This document shows positions 10,308 to 20,943 of a stretch of DNA of 64,000 nucleotides, piece by piece. The position numbers and the translations under genes are program-made. Origin of the DNA: Anolis sagrei (Eukaryota > Chordata > Lepidosauria > Squamata > Anolidae); assembly GCF_037176765.1 (NCBI RefSeq), contig NC_090034.1:3815375-3879374 (forward strand), read 5' to 3'. Position 1 is the first letter of the stretch; each line of letters starts with the position of its first letter. The notes under the pieces were generated by a model that worked only from the letters and a program-made list of their open reading frames with translations, was not told the origin of the DNA and did not search any database.

Positions 10308-11694
10308 TCTATATAAATAAAAATGTAATGTTCGTATGTGGGATGAACAGAACTCCAAAACCACAGGATGAATTGACACCCAATTTGGACACAAGACACC
10401 TCTCAGGCCAACGAGTGACCACCACTCCTAAAAACACTGAGAAACACAGCAGAAGGGACTTAAAGAGCCAAAAAAAAGCCATTACAACACATGTGCAAAA
10501 CCACATATATACACAAACACACATACACACAAATATATATACACACATGCATATATACACACACAAAACATATACACAGAAAGGGAAGGAAGGAAGGAGG
10601 GAAGGAGGGAGGGAGAGAAGAAGGGAGAAAAAGAGGGAAAGGAGGGAAGGAGAGACGGAAGGAAAGAAAGGTAGAGAAGGAAAGAGTGAGGGAAGGAAGG
10701 AGAGAAGGAACCAAAGAAAGAGGGAGGGAGGGAAGGAAGGAGAGAAGGGAGGATGGAACCAAAGAGCAAAGGGAGGGAGGAAAGATAGAAGGGAAAGAAA
10801 AAGAGGGAAGGAACAAAAAAGGGAGGGAAGAAAGGAAGGAGAGAAGAAGGGAGAGAAAGAGGGAGGGAAGGAGAGATGGAAGGAAAGAAAGGTAGGGAAG
10901 GAAGGAAAGAGAAGGAAATAAAAAAGTGAAGGAAGGAGAGAGAGAGGGAAGGAAGAAGGAATGAAAGAAAGAGGGAGGGAGGGTGGGAGGGAAGGAAGTA
11001 AGGAAAGATAGAAAAAGAGAAGGAAGGATGGGACTAAAGAGCAAAAGGAGGGAGGAAAGAAACAGAGAAGGAAGAAAGAAGGGAAATGTGAAGGGAAAGA
11101 AAAAGAGGGAAGGAACAAAAAAGGGAGGGAAGGAAGGAAGGAGAGAAGAAGGGAGAGAAAGAGGGAAAGAAGGAGAGGGAAGGAAAGAAAGGTGGGAGAA
11201 GGAAAGAAAAAGAAGGAAATAAAAAAGTGAAGGAAGGAAAGAGGGAAGGAAGGAGAGAAGGAACGAAAGAAAGAAGGAGGGAAGCAAACAGAGAAGGAAG
11301 AAAGAAAAAGGGAAAGAAAAAGAGGGAAGGAACAAAAAAGGGAGGGTAGGAAGGAAGGAGAGAAGGGAGAGAAAGAGGGAAAGGAGGGAAAGAGAGACGG
11401 AAGGAAAGAAAGGTAGAGAAGGAAAGAGAGAAGGAAATAAAAAAGTGAAAGAAGGAAGGAAAGAGGGAAGGAAGGAGAGAAGGAACAAAAGAAAGAGGGA
11501 GGGAAGGAAGGAAAGAGAGAAGGAAGGAAGAAGGAAGGATGGAACCAAAGAGCAAAGGGAGAGAGGAAAGAAACAGATAAGAATGGAAAGTAGAAGGGAA
11601 AGAAAAAGAGGGAAGGAAGGAGAGAAAGAGGGAGGGAAGGAAGGAGAGAAAGAGCGGAAGGTTGGCCACAGCAACTTGTGGTGGGCACAGCTAG
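10308..11694 (+). mobile_element. Non-autonomous Helitron carrying a purine tract
   Basis: The left end is TCTATATAAATAAAAATG and the right end is CTAG followed by host T. A hairpin (CCACA, loop, TGTGG, at 11665-11680) lies about 10 bases before the end. An A precedes the element and a T follows it, as expected for insertion between A and T without target duplication. Inside are a 5' segment seen again at 25866, a CA/TA-rich stretch, and about 1.1 kb of GGAA-type repeat. No Rep/helicase gene is present. Confidence 0.75.
10579..11662 (+). repeat. Purine tract, (GGAA)n and related
   Basis: Nearly every base is G or A for over a kilobase, in GGAAG, GGGA and GAAA variants, with sub-blocks repeated at larger scale (for example AAACAGAGAAGGAAGAAAGAA near 11060 and 11287). 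It is internal to the Helitron. Long reading frames here are artefacts of composition. Confidence 0.95.
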
Positions 11695-11704
11695 TACAGA
11701 TATA

Positions 11705-11960
11705 TAATCCTAGCGCTGGAAGAGACCCCCAAGGGTTATCCAGTCCATGCAAGAAGGCACAACCAAAGCACTCCTAATAGACAATCTCCACGGAAAAGCC
11801 TCCAGAGAAGGAGACTCCACTCCGAAGCAGCCCAGGCCACTCTCCAACAGCTCCTCCTCTCAGGAAGTCTTTCCTAATCTTTTCAGTCTTATCTCTTTCC
11901 CTGCCATTTGGACCCATTGCTCCCTTCGTGTGCCCTGGTCTCCAGAGTAGCAGGAAGTCA
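11705..11960 (-). mobile_element. CR1 LINE 3' end, old copy
   Basis: The segment contains GGAAGAGACCCCCAAGG, ATCCAGTCCATGC and the downstream order of the CR1 3' region, in reverse orientation. It is well diverged from the CR1 copies at 18 and 22 kb, so probably an older subfamily. Confidence 0.55.
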
Positions 11961-12061
11961 GTTTTCCCCCTCCTTCTTCCTTCTCAATGGAACACCCTTT
12001 GAAATCTTGAGACATGGTCCTTATGTTCCCTTTCTACCTTCTCTTCTCCCAACTAAACTTT

Positions 12062-12866
12062 CCCCATGAGGAAAGGAGGAGGGAAAAGGAGAAGAAAGGG
12101 AGGGAGTAAGAGAAGGATGGAAGGAAGAAAATGTGAAAGAGAAATGAGAATGGAGGGAGGGATAGAAGGAAGGAAAGACAAAAGGGAAGGAAGGAAGGGA
12201 AAAAAGGAAGAAGAAAGGAGGGGGGAAAGAGAAAAGAAGGAAGGACGAAAGGGTGGAAGAGAAAGAAAAAGGGAGAAAGAAGGAAGGAAGGGATGAAGTG
12301 AAGGATAGAAGGAAGGAGAAAGAGGGAAGGAAGGATGAAAGAGTGGAAGGGAAGGAAGGTGGGGGGAGGGAGGGAAGGTAGGAGGAAAGGGAAAGAAGGA
12401 ACGATGAAAGTGGAAGGAAAGGAAGGAGGAATGGAGAAAGGAGGAGGGAAGGAAAGGAGGAGGGGAGGGAAGGAGGAAGGAAGTGTGGAAGAGAACGGAG
12501 GAAGGGAGAGAAGGAAGTATAGGAGGAAGGTAAGATAAAAAGGAAGGATGGATGTAAGGGTGGAAGGGAAGGAGGGAGGGAGAAAGAAGGAGGGAAGGAA
12601 AGGACAAAGAGAAGGATGGAAGGAAGTGTGGAAAGGAAGGAGGAGGGATAGAAGGAAGGAAAGACAAAAGAGAGGGAAGGAAAGAAGGGGTAAGAGAGGG
12701 GGAAGGTGGGAGGAAAGAGGGAAAGAAGGAGAGTGGAAGGGAAGGAAGGAGGGAGGGAGGAAGCAAGGGAAAGAGGAAGGGAAGAGAGAAGGAAGTGTGG
12801 AAGAGAATGAAAGGGGGAAGAAAGGATAGGAGGAAAGATAAAAGGGAAGGAAGGAAGGAGAAAGAG
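12062..12866 (+). repeat. Purine tract, GGAA/GAAA-rich
   Basis: About 800 bases almost free of pyrimidines. It continues after an L2 insertion at 13147. No Helitron ends flank it. Confidence 0.95.
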
Positions 12867-13146
12867 ATGGCCTTTCGTAGGGGCCTGAAAACATGGCTCT
12901 TCGAGCAGGCCTTCAACTGAGAGTATCTTGAACGACACTGGAATGGACTAGGATCACGAAATTTGGCTATGACCCCAGGACTTGACGAAGCGGATTTTTT
13001 AGTATAAGTATATGTCATGTTGTATTGTCTGATTTGTATTGTCTTGATTTATTGTACACTGTCCTTTTTTGTTGCTGTTCACCGCCCCGAGTCGCCCTCG
13101 GGCTGAGAGGGGCGGTCAATAAATGCAAAAAATAAATAAATAATAA
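12867..13146 (+). mobile_element. L2 LINE 3' end inserted in the purine tract
   Basis: It begins with the end of the coding region (GGGCCTGAAAACATGGCTCTTC-like, the KTWLF motif of L2). It ends with the L2 tail CGCCCCGAGTCGCCCTCGGG, an AATAAA and an (AAAT)n tail. Both flanks are the same purine tract, showing insertion into it. Confidence 0.75.
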
Positions 13147-13728
13147 TAGAGGGAAGGAGGGAGGAAACGGAAAGAAGGAAGGTTGAAAGGGGGAAGAGAA
13201 GGAGGGAGGGAGGAAGCAAGGGAAAGAGGAAGGAAAGAGAAGTATGGAAGAGAATGAGGGGAGGGAAGAAGGGATAGGAGGAAAGATAAAAGGGAAGGAA
13301 GGAAGGAAGGAAGGAAGGAAGGAAGGAAGGAAGGAAGGAAGGAAGGAGAAAGAGATAGAGGGTAGGGGGAGGGAGAAAGGAGGAAGGAAGGGAAAGAGGA
13401 AGGAAAGAGACGGAAGGAAGTGAGAATAAAGGGAGGGGAGAAGGGATAGGAGGAAAGATAAAAGGGAAGGAAAGAAGGAGAAAGAGATAAGAGTGTAGGG
13501 GGAGGGAGAAAGGAGGAAGCAAGGGAAAGAGGAAGGAAAGAGACGGAAGGAAGTGTGGAAGAGAATAAAGGGAGGGGAGAAGGGATAGGAGGAAAGATAA
13601 AAGGGAAGGAAGGAAGGAGAAAGAGAGGGAAGGAGGGAGGAAACTGAAAGAAGGAAGGACGAAAGGGTAGAAGAAAAGGAAGGAGGGAGGAAGGAGGAGG
13701 GAAGGAGGATAGGATGGTGAGAAAGAGG
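13147..13728 (+). repeat. Purine tract, second part
   Basis: GGAA/GAAA-rich, including an uninterrupted (GGAA)n run near 13284-13345. A block with AAGGGATAGGAGGAAAGATA recurs near 13268, 13440 and 13580. Tandem duplications of about 140-170 bases therefore overlay the simple repeat. Confidence 0.95.
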
Positions 13729-13794
13729 GGGGGGGGCCTGAGAAAAGAGTCAGGGGGCTGCATCCAGCCCTCAGTCTGTTCAAAGTAGTCCAAG

Positions 13795-14515
13795 TGCCAG
13801 AAAAGTCAACATTTTCGAAGAGATAAGAATATTTCCCTACTGGTGCAAAGATTTCTCTACTGGTGCAAAGATATTTCTCTACTGGTGCCTGCGAGACGTG
13901 GACTGTCTACAGACATCACATGCAACTCCTGGAACAATTCCATCAGCGCTACCTCCGGAAAATCCTGCAAATCTCTTGGGAAGGCAAGCGGACAAACGTC
14001 AGCGTGCTGGAAGAAGCAAAGACCACCAGCATTGAAGCGATGGTCCTCCGCCACCAACTCCGCTGGACCGGCCACGTTGTCCGGATGCCTGACCACCGTC
14101 TCCCAAAGCAGTTACTCTACTCTGAACTCAAGAACGGAAAACGGAATGTTGGTGGACAGGAAAAGAGATTGAAAGATGGGCTCAAAGCCAACCTTAAAGA
14201 GTCTGGCATAGAAACTGAGAACTGGGAAGACCTGGCCCTTGAGTGCTCCAGCTGGAGGTCAGCTGTGACCAGCAGTGCTGCAGAATTTGAAGAGGCATGA
14301 GTGGGGGTGAAAGAGGAAATGTGCCAGGAGGAAGGTGCGCCAAGCCAACCCCATCCGAGACTGCCTTCCACCTGGAAACCAATGCCCTCACTGCGGAAGA
14401 AGATGCAGAGCAAGAATAGGGCTCCACAGCCACATATGGACCCACAAGAATATTGGAAGACAATCCTCCTCAGAAAGCGAGGGATCGCCTAAGTAAATAA
14501 AGTAAGTAAGCAAAG
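13795..14515 (+). mobile_element. RTE-like LINE, ORF2 C-terminal fragment
   Basis: The frame around 13863-14300 reads LEQFHQRYLRKILQISWE and GGQEKRLKDGLKANLKESG. This is the conserved region after the reverse transcriptase of RTE-related LINEs. The copy at 41862-42890 is homologous and longer. The 3' end is a TAAG/TAAAG-type tail (GCCTAAGTAAATAAAGTAAG). The clade assignment is from memory of similar proteins and is less sure than the LINE call. Confidence 0.7.
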
Positions 14516-14919
14516 ATTAGGAACCCAAACCCTTCAAGAGGTGAACCCTAACTGCAGTCTCAACCAGAGTTGTTAAGAAGAGCTTTTCGTGAAGCTCATG
14601 AGCCCACAAGTGAGTGCCGGCACCCCAAAGAAAGCAGGCGTTTTGAAATTCTCGTCCTTTAATGAATGGTCAGTGATATTTTGAGCTGCTTCTGTAAAAT
14701 ACAATTAAACAATATACTTAAAAGGTTTTCTCAAAAAAGGAAAAAAATAATAATAAGCTAACACCGCTTCTCTGCCCTCCTGTGTATCGCTTCCTTCCAT
14801 TGACATTCCACGGCTGACTTTGGCTCCCACAGCGTCCCGTTTCACTGCAGATCCACGCCCGAGGTGTAGGAAAAGAACTGGAAAAAAATATATCCCTTGA
14901 TGCACCCAGTGACGTGTGG
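14516..14919. other. Intergenic sequence downstream of TMEM11, nothing recognised
   Basis: Mostly unique, AT-rich toward 14700. It is beyond the proposed TMEM11 polyadenylation site and may include alternative 3' UTR. Confidence 0.4.
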
Positions 14920-15111
14920 TTTATTTTAGAAAATAACCCAAAAGAAGGGGGAGAAAATATATATATTTATCTGTGGGTCAACCGGGCTGCTTTTCCCACT
15001 TCAAGAGGAAGCGCCGAGCGAGCGTGAGCTGTGGGAGTCCTGAACACACTTGTTTTTGTTTTGTTTTGTTCTGTCTTTGCAGGCGGTGTCTCCTTCCCCT
15101 GCCCGCCGCAA
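14920..15111 (-). other. TMEM11: TMEM11 3' UTR with candidate polyadenylation signal
   Basis: On the minus strand AATAAA lies at 14925-14920, giving a 3' UTR of about 190-210 bases after the stop codon at 15112. A downstream AT/T-rich region is present. Further signals downstream cannot be excluded. Confidence 0.5.
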
Positions 15112-15628
15112 TCATACCGCGTAGAGTTCATAAATCTTCTTTACACAGTACGCCAGGGCCGCCAGGGCTATCGTATTGTGCAGTCTCTTTCTGTGCAGGT
15201 CGTCCTTCCGCACCAGGACCACGGGGGTGGAGGAGGTGAGCGTATGCAGCGGCAGGCGAGAGAGTTTGTAGGCGTTGTACTCCACTTGGTACTTGCAACA
15301 GGGGTCGAACTGCCAGGAGATCCCGTACAGGGTGCAGCAGGCTATGCTCAGCACGCCCGCCGGCACCGAGATGTAATGGGAGTAATCGGCCGGGAGGGCC
15401 AGCGGGGTGAACAGGCAGGCCGTGCCCGCCAGCACCGACGTCTTGTGCAGGCAGTTCCCCACCGTGATCCAGCGGGCCGTCTCGTCGCCAATGCGCGTCG
15501 GCTCAATCACAATGTATTTGTACTGGGCCTCCAAGGCTTGCTCCAGCTCGTACTCAAACTGGTCCTGAGCGTTCTCCCCGTTGTAGATCTCGTGGACGAT
15601 GTAACAGTCCGTGGCAGAGAGGCTGGCC
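15112..15628 (-). CDS. TMEM11: TMEM11 exon 2 (residues 30-201)
   Basis: TMEM11 (fly PMI) is an inner mitochondrial membrane protein that associates with the MICOS complex and shapes cristae. This exon encodes almost the whole protein, from ASLSATDCYIVHEIYNGENA to the C-terminal KKIYELYAV and TGA. The acceptor is TTTTGTCCCAACAG at the right edge; the first base G completes an AG|G arginine codon from exon 1. Joined to exon 1 the protein is 201 residues (192 in human), nearly identical across the exon. Two hydrophobic segments, about residues 93-110 and 115-133, are the membrane spans. The neighbouring CCKY motif, NTIALAAL stretch and polar loop are conserved. An internal Met would give a 140-residue open frame, but the spliced start is at 34145. 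Codons are GC-rich, unlike the surrounding intron. Confidence 0.96.
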
Positions 15629-15689
15629 CTGTTGGGACAAAAGGTGAGCGTTACTCAAGGCTTTGGGGACTCAACCTCCGCGACTCTAC

Positions 15690-16530
15690 TCAGAATTTAT
15701 TTATTTATTTATTTATTGCAGTTACTTATACCCCGCCCTTCTCACCCCCGAGGGGGGACTCAGGGCGGCTTACAAACAAAGGCACAACTTCGATGCCTGT
15801 CATATATAAAACAGTATATATAAAACAGTATAAACATTTAGCAGCATTAAAACATATCACTACATAATATAATAAAAACAATTTCATGCACAGTGAAATT
15901 CAGAGTTCCGAAATGTCCATTCATTCCAACAATTCCTGCTCATCAATGGGTCCTTATTTTAGCTGCCAGAATGTCCAAAAGCTTGGTCACAGATCCAGGT
16001 CTTCAGTTTTTTTCTGAACGACAGAAGGGAGGTCGCTGATCTGATCTCCCCGGGGAGTGAGTTCCATAGGTGAGGGGCCACCACCGAGAAGGCCCTGCTC
16101 CTCGTCCCCGCCAGCCTCGCTTGAGATAGAGGCGGGGTCGAGAGCAGGGCCTCCCCAGATGATCTTAAACTCCGAGGTGGGACGTAGAGGGAGATCCGTT
16201 CGGACAAATACACTGGGCCGGAACCGTATAGGGTTTTGTAGGTTAAAACCAGCACTTTGAATTGTGCTCGGAATTGGATCGGCAGCCAGTGGAGCTGGCA
16301 TAACAGGGGGGTGGTATGCTCCCTGTATGACGCCCCGGTGAGCAATTTGGCTGCTTCTCGCTGGACTAATTGTAGTTTCCGAGCAGTCTTCAAAGGAAAC
16401 CCCACGTAGAGTGCGTTGCAGTAATCCAACCGGGATGTGACAAGAGCGTGGACCACCGTGGCCAGATCTGACTTCCCAAGGTACGGGCGCAGCTGGCGCA
16501 CAAGTTTTAATTGTGCTTTTGGAGCACTCC
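15690..16530 (-). mobile_element. L2 LINE, 3' portion
   Basis: The minus-strand frame 16501-15959 encodes SRLDYCNALYVGFPL, LHWLPIQFRAQFKVL and RAFSVVAPHLWNSLP, the signature end of L2-clade ORF2. The 3' UTR with CGCCCTGAGTCCCCCCTCGG and an (ATAA)n tail lies at 15697-15790. The 180-codon frame is uninterrupted, so this copy is fairly young. It sits in TMEM11 intron 1, in sense with the gene. Confidence 0.88.
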
Positions 16531-16614
16531 TGGCTCTCTTGGGTCTTTTTCTCTCAAAGCATCAGTACAAAAAGGAGGAGAGGATAACAGAAGCAGGCAA
16601 GACTTAGAACAATG

Positions 16615-17770
16615 GTTCCCAACCTTAATATCACCACCTCACCTGCTTCATAGGAAATCTGCTACAAAACAGGAGCTTTTTTGTTGAGTTTCAGGGCAAA
16701 AACAGAAGAACGGCCTGTGTGCCCAGGAGGGAGTCTCTCATTGGCCTCCCTCAGCGGAGTGTGCTTGCTACATCCATATTTAACATCTACACAAATGACC
16801 AACCAATGCCAGAAGATAAAGAGAGTCTCATCTATGCTGACGATCATGCAATCACTGCTCAAGCAGGGAACTTTGAAATGGTTGAACAGAAGCACTCTGA
16901 AGTTTTAGGTACTCTTGCTGCCCATTATAGGGAAATTAATATCACAAAGGACCACCACCTCACCCGCTTCATAGGAAATCTGCTACAAAACAGGAGCTTT
17001 TTTGTTGAGTTTCAGGGCAAAAACAGAAGAACAGCCTGTGTGCCCAGGAGGGAGTCTCTCATCGGCCTGCCTCAGCGAAGTGTGCTTACTCCATCCATAT
17101 TTAACATCTACACAAATTTATTATTTATTTATTTACTTTATTTGTATACCGCTCTTCTCAGCCAATTAGGCGACTCAGAGCGGTTAACAACAAGTAGCGG
17201 CAAAAAAAATTCAATACAAACATCGTACAGCCATTTAAAAGACAATTAACACAATAATACAATAAGCAATTAACATCAATAACCATCAATAAACAACTCA
17301 CTGGCGTCTCATAACTAAAATCATAATCCAAGCTCGTCATCCGTTGTACTGATTTCCTATAATTCATTGTAATTCATTGCACTGCCTATTCAAACGCCTG
17401 TTCGAATGACCAAATGACCAACCCATGCCAGAAGAGAGAGAGTGTCTCATCTATGCTGACGATCGTGCAATCACTGCTCAAGCAGGGAACTTTGAAATGG
17501 TTGAACAGAAGGACTCTGAAGTTTTAGGTACTCTTGCTGCCTATTACAGGGAAATTAATATCACAAAGGACTACCACCTCACCCGCTTCATAGGAAATCT
17601 GCCACAAAACAGGAGCTTTTTTGTTGAGTTTCAGGGCAAAAACAGAAGAGCGGCCTGTGTGCCCAGGAGGGAGTCTCTCATTGGCCTCCCTCAGCGGAGC
17701 ATGCTTGCTCCATCCATATTTAACATTGACACAAATGACTAACCAATGCCAGAAGGGACAGAGAGTTTAA
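16615..17770 (+). mobile_element. Jockey/I-group LINE, RT segment in three tandem copies
   Basis: Frames read FIGNLLQNRSFFVEFQ, IGLPQRSVLAPSIFN and LIYADDHAITAQAG: reverse-transcriptase blocks with a YADD catalytic core. The block is present three times. CCTCAC landmarks are at 16637, 16958 and 17577; the first period is 321, and the second becomes about 320 after removing an inserted L2 tail. The family is the same as the copies at 28, 40, 43-46 and 59-61 kb. The name Vingi is possible but not certain. Confidence 0.75.
17116..17406 (-). mobile_element. L2 LINE 3' tail inserted in the LINE array
   Basis: It starts with (TTTA)n followed by CCGCTCTTCTCAGCC and AGGCGACTCAGAGCGG, the reverse complement of an L2 3' end. 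The host LINE resumes at GACCAACCCATGCC just after it. Its length of about 290 bases accounts exactly for the extra spacing of the third tandem unit. Confidence 0.75.
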
Positions 17771-17956
17771 TCTATGTTGATGATCGTTCCTGGCCTCGCA
17801 CAAAGCCCCCTCACCTGGCTCATGCCCACGCCCAAAACTCCATCTGTGTTTATATTTGGACATATGGAGTATTTGTGCCAATTTGGTCCAGATCCATCAT
17901 TGTTTGAGTCCACAGCACTCTGTAGATGTAGGTGAACTACAACTCCAAAACCCAAG

Positions 17957-18650
17957 GTCATAGAATCATAGAATCAAAGAGTTGGAAGAGACCTCCTGGG
18001 CCATCCAGTCCAACCCCATTCTGCCAAGAAGCAGGAATATTTCATTCAAATCACCCCTGACAGATGGCCATCCAGCCTCTGTTTAAAAGCTTCCAAAGGA
18101 GGAGCCTCCACCACACTCCGGGGCAGAGAGTTCCACTGCTGAACAGCTCTCACAGTCAGGAAGTTCTTCCTCATGTTCAGAATCTCCTCTCTTGTAGTTT
18201 GAAGCCATTGTTCCGCGTCCTAGTCTCCAAGGAAGCAGAAAACAAGCTTGCTCCCTCCTCCCTGTGGCTTCCTCGCACATATTTATACATGGCTATCATG
18301 TCTCCTCTCAGCCTTCTCTTCTTCATGCTAAACATGCCCAGCTCCTTAAGCCACTCCTCATAAGGCTTGTTCTCCAGACCCTTGATCATTTTAGTCACCC
18401 TCCTCTGGACACATTCCAGCTTAGAGTCAATATCTCTCTTGAATTGTGGTGCCCAGAATTGGACACAATATTCCAGGTGTGGTCTAACCAGAGCAGAATA
18501 GAGCATGGGGAGCATGACTTCTCTAGATCTAGACACTATGCTCCTCTTGATGCAGGCCAAAATCCCATTGGCTTTTTTTGCCGCCACATCACATTGTTGA
18601 CTCATGTTTAACTTGTTGTCCACGAGGACTCCAAGATCTTTTTCACATAT
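17957..18650 (-). mobile_element. CR1 LINE 3' fragment
   Basis: The minus-strand frame 18623-18177 reads [35 protein letters not shown] and [19 protein letters not shown], the end of CR1 ORF2. The left end is the CR1 3' UTR, with the diagnostic 8-bp terminal repeat (TCATAGAA, repeated). The coding frame is open for 149 codons. Confidence 0.9.
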
Positions 18651-18832
18651 ACTGCTCTCAAGCCAGGCATCTGCATGCCAAGTTTAGTTCAATTTCATCA
18701 TTAGTGGAGTTCAAAATGCTCTTTGATTGTAGGTGAACTATAAATCCCATCAACTACAACTCCCAAATGACAAATCCCCCCCCCCATGCCCCCCAACCCC
18801 ACCAGTATTCAAATTTGGGCCTATCGGGCATT

Positions 18833-19080
18833 TCATAGAATCATAGAATCATAGAATCAAAGAGTTGGAAGAGACCTCATGGGCCATCCAGTCCAACCCC
18901 CTGCCAAGAAGCAGGAATATTGCATTCAAATCACCCCTGACAAATGGCCATCCAGCCTCTGCTTAAAAGCCTCCAAAGAAGGAGCCTCCACCACATTCTG
19001 GGGCAGAGAGTTCCACTGCTGAACGGCTCTCACAGTCAGGAAGTTCTTCCTAATGTTCAGATGGAATCTCCTCTCCTCTT
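18833..19080 (-). mobile_element. CR1 LINE 3' end
   Basis: TCATAGAA repeats open it at the left, followed by GTTGGAAGAGACCTCATGGG and the C-terminal coding tail. It is a second CR1 insertion in the same hAT copy. Confidence 0.88.
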
Positions 19081-19262
19081 GTGCCAAATTTGGTTCAATG
19101 AATGAAAATACAACCTGCATATCAGATATTGACATTACGAATCATAACAGGAGCAACATTACAATTATGAAGTAGCAATGAAAATAATTTTATGGTTGGG
19201 GGTCACCACAACATGAGGAACTGTATTAAGGGGTCGCAGCATTAGGAAGGTCGAGAACCACT

Positions 19263-20104
19263 ACTATAGAAGAAAACGCAGCATGAAGGACAAGGTATTT
19301 TCTCCAAAACTGCAGAAACTGCAGAAAACACTGCATTCCTTCCACCCAAGTCTACATGCCATGCTTGGAAAAAAACATATTCTGTTTATTTTAACAGGCA
19401 AGTCATAATTATAAGCTGTTCTATGGGTCAAAACAAAAAACAAATACTGAATCGAATTGTGTATGTTCATTTTATGTGAGAGGTGTATTTAGAAACAGGC
19501 TCCCAAGCACACAGATGGTAAGGGAGAAGGAAAAACTGAGAATTAGGATTCTGAAGCAGCGAGAGAAATCATCACACATTTGATTGAAATATTAATAAAT
19601 GGACAAGTGAGATAATTATGCAAGATGGGCCACATTCTATTCTGGGAAACGTCTGTGTCTGGTTTAAGGAGTCTCAAGCCTGAAAACCAAAAGAGGGGTC
19701 TTTCATTCAACAAATCACAAGGAACAAATGCTTAAACATAGGGTTTCAAAATCCCTCTTGCTGCCACGAAAAGAGGGGCGCACTCTGCCAGCATTGGACT
19801 CGGGACACAATGCTGATAATCAGCTTAGCACATTTCAGTCACCATGTTCGGGGAGAGCTTTTTCCAGATCCTGAGGGACACCAAACAGCCAAAGGACACC
19901 TTTGTTTGTGACAGGATGGGAACAAAGCTTTGGAGCAGCTGGGTGTGCTGCACATTCACTTTCCAGAGCCCCTCAACCCCAAACAAAGGGAAGCTTTGTG
20001 TGTGCAGAGTTGGTTCAACAACCGTCTGGAATAATGCTTGCATCAGTGACATGGGGAGAGACAGTGTGAACATTAGCGCTGCAGCAAAACACACAAAGGC
20101 CTCT
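19263..20104. other. Unique intron sequence of TMEM11, nothing recognised
   Basis: About 840 bases with no repeat I recognise and only short open frames. Confidence 0.4.
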
Positions 20105-20910
20105 CATCAAAGCCTTGCCCAAGCTCAGCCAGTGGGTTTCCATGGCTAACTGAGGATTTGAACCTTGGTCTCCAGTGCTGTCAAAAAAACCAAGATTATG
20201 GCAACAAGAATGATTGACAACTGGAAAATAGAGGGAGAAAATGTGGAGGCCGTGACAGGGTTTGTATTTCTAGGCGCAAAGATTACGGCAGATGCAGACT
20301 GTGGCCAGGAAATCAGAAGACGCTTCCTTCTTGGGAGGAGAGCAATGTCCAGTCTCAATAAAATAGTAAAGAGTAGAGACATCAGACTGGCAACCAAGAT
20401 CCATTGCCTAGTCCAAGCCATGGTCTTCCCTGTAGTCACCTACGGATGTGAGAGCTGGACCTTAGGGAAGGCTGAGTGAAGGAAGAGAGATGCTTTTGAG
20501 CTGTGGTGTTGGAGGAAAGTGCTGAGAGTGCCTTGGACTGCGAGAAGATCCAACCAGTCCATCCTCCAGGAAAGAAAGCCCGACTGCTCACTGGAGGGAA
20601 GGAGACTAGAGACAAAGTTGAAGTCCTTTGGCCACATCATGAGGAGACAGCAAAGCCTAGAGAAGGGAATGATGCTGGGGAAAGTGGAAGGCAAAAGGAA
20701 GAGGGGCCGACCAAGGGCAAGATGGATGGATGGCATCCTTGAAGTGACTGGACTGACCTTGAAGGAGCTGGGGGTGGTGACGGCCGACAGGGAGCTCTGG
20801 CGTGGACTGGTCCATGAGGTCACGAAGAGTCGGAGACGACTGAACGAATGAACAACAACAACAACTCCAGTGTTGTAGTCCAATGCTCAAACCTATGCTG
20901 GCTCTCTGTA
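20105..20910 (-). mobile_element. tRNA-derived SINE interrupted by BovB
   Basis: Left part 20105-20181 has CCAGTGGGTTTCCATGGCT and GGATTTGAACCTTGGTC, which in reverse complement is a B-box (GGTTCAAATCC). The right part 20865-20910 continues with TAGTCCAATGCTCAAACC and GCTGGCTCTCT. The BovB insertion separates the halves. Confidence 0.6.
20182..20864 (+). mobile_element. BovB (RTE clade) LINE, 5'-truncated
   Basis: Frames encode IVKSRDIRLATKIHCLVQAM, VTYGCESWTLGKAE and MLGKVEGKRKRGRPRARWMD, the BovB ORF2 C-terminus. It ends TGAACGAATG plus (AAC)n, the BovB tail. CTCCAGTGCTGT at 20170-20181 and CTCCAGTGTTGT at 20865-20876 are the target duplication, with one difference. Confidence 0.92.
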
Positions 20911-20943
20911 GACACACAACTGCAAATGCACGTTATCATAGAC

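Larger units (their letters stand above)
17783..19262 (-). mobile_element. SPIN-like hAT copy split by two CR1 fragments
   Basis: Pieces at 17783-17957, 18651-18832 and 19081-19262 are consecutive parts of the SPIN-like element found whole at 20944-21673. The right end reads GGTCGAGAACCACT, a degraded hAT terminus, preceded by GGGGGTCACCACAACATGAGG. The left terminus is missing. Confidence 0.65.

Noticed and set aside
10309-11752. Minus-strand frames of 400-460 codons rich in Ser, Leu, Pro and Phe
   Set aside because: They are translations of a purine/pyrimidine simple repeat, open in several overlapping frames at once, with no domain and no splice context.
15112-15534. TMEM11 starting at the internal methionine (140 residues)
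   Set aside because: Conserved TMEM11 sequence continues upstream to the acceptor at 15629, and exon 1 with MAAWGRRR is found at 34145.
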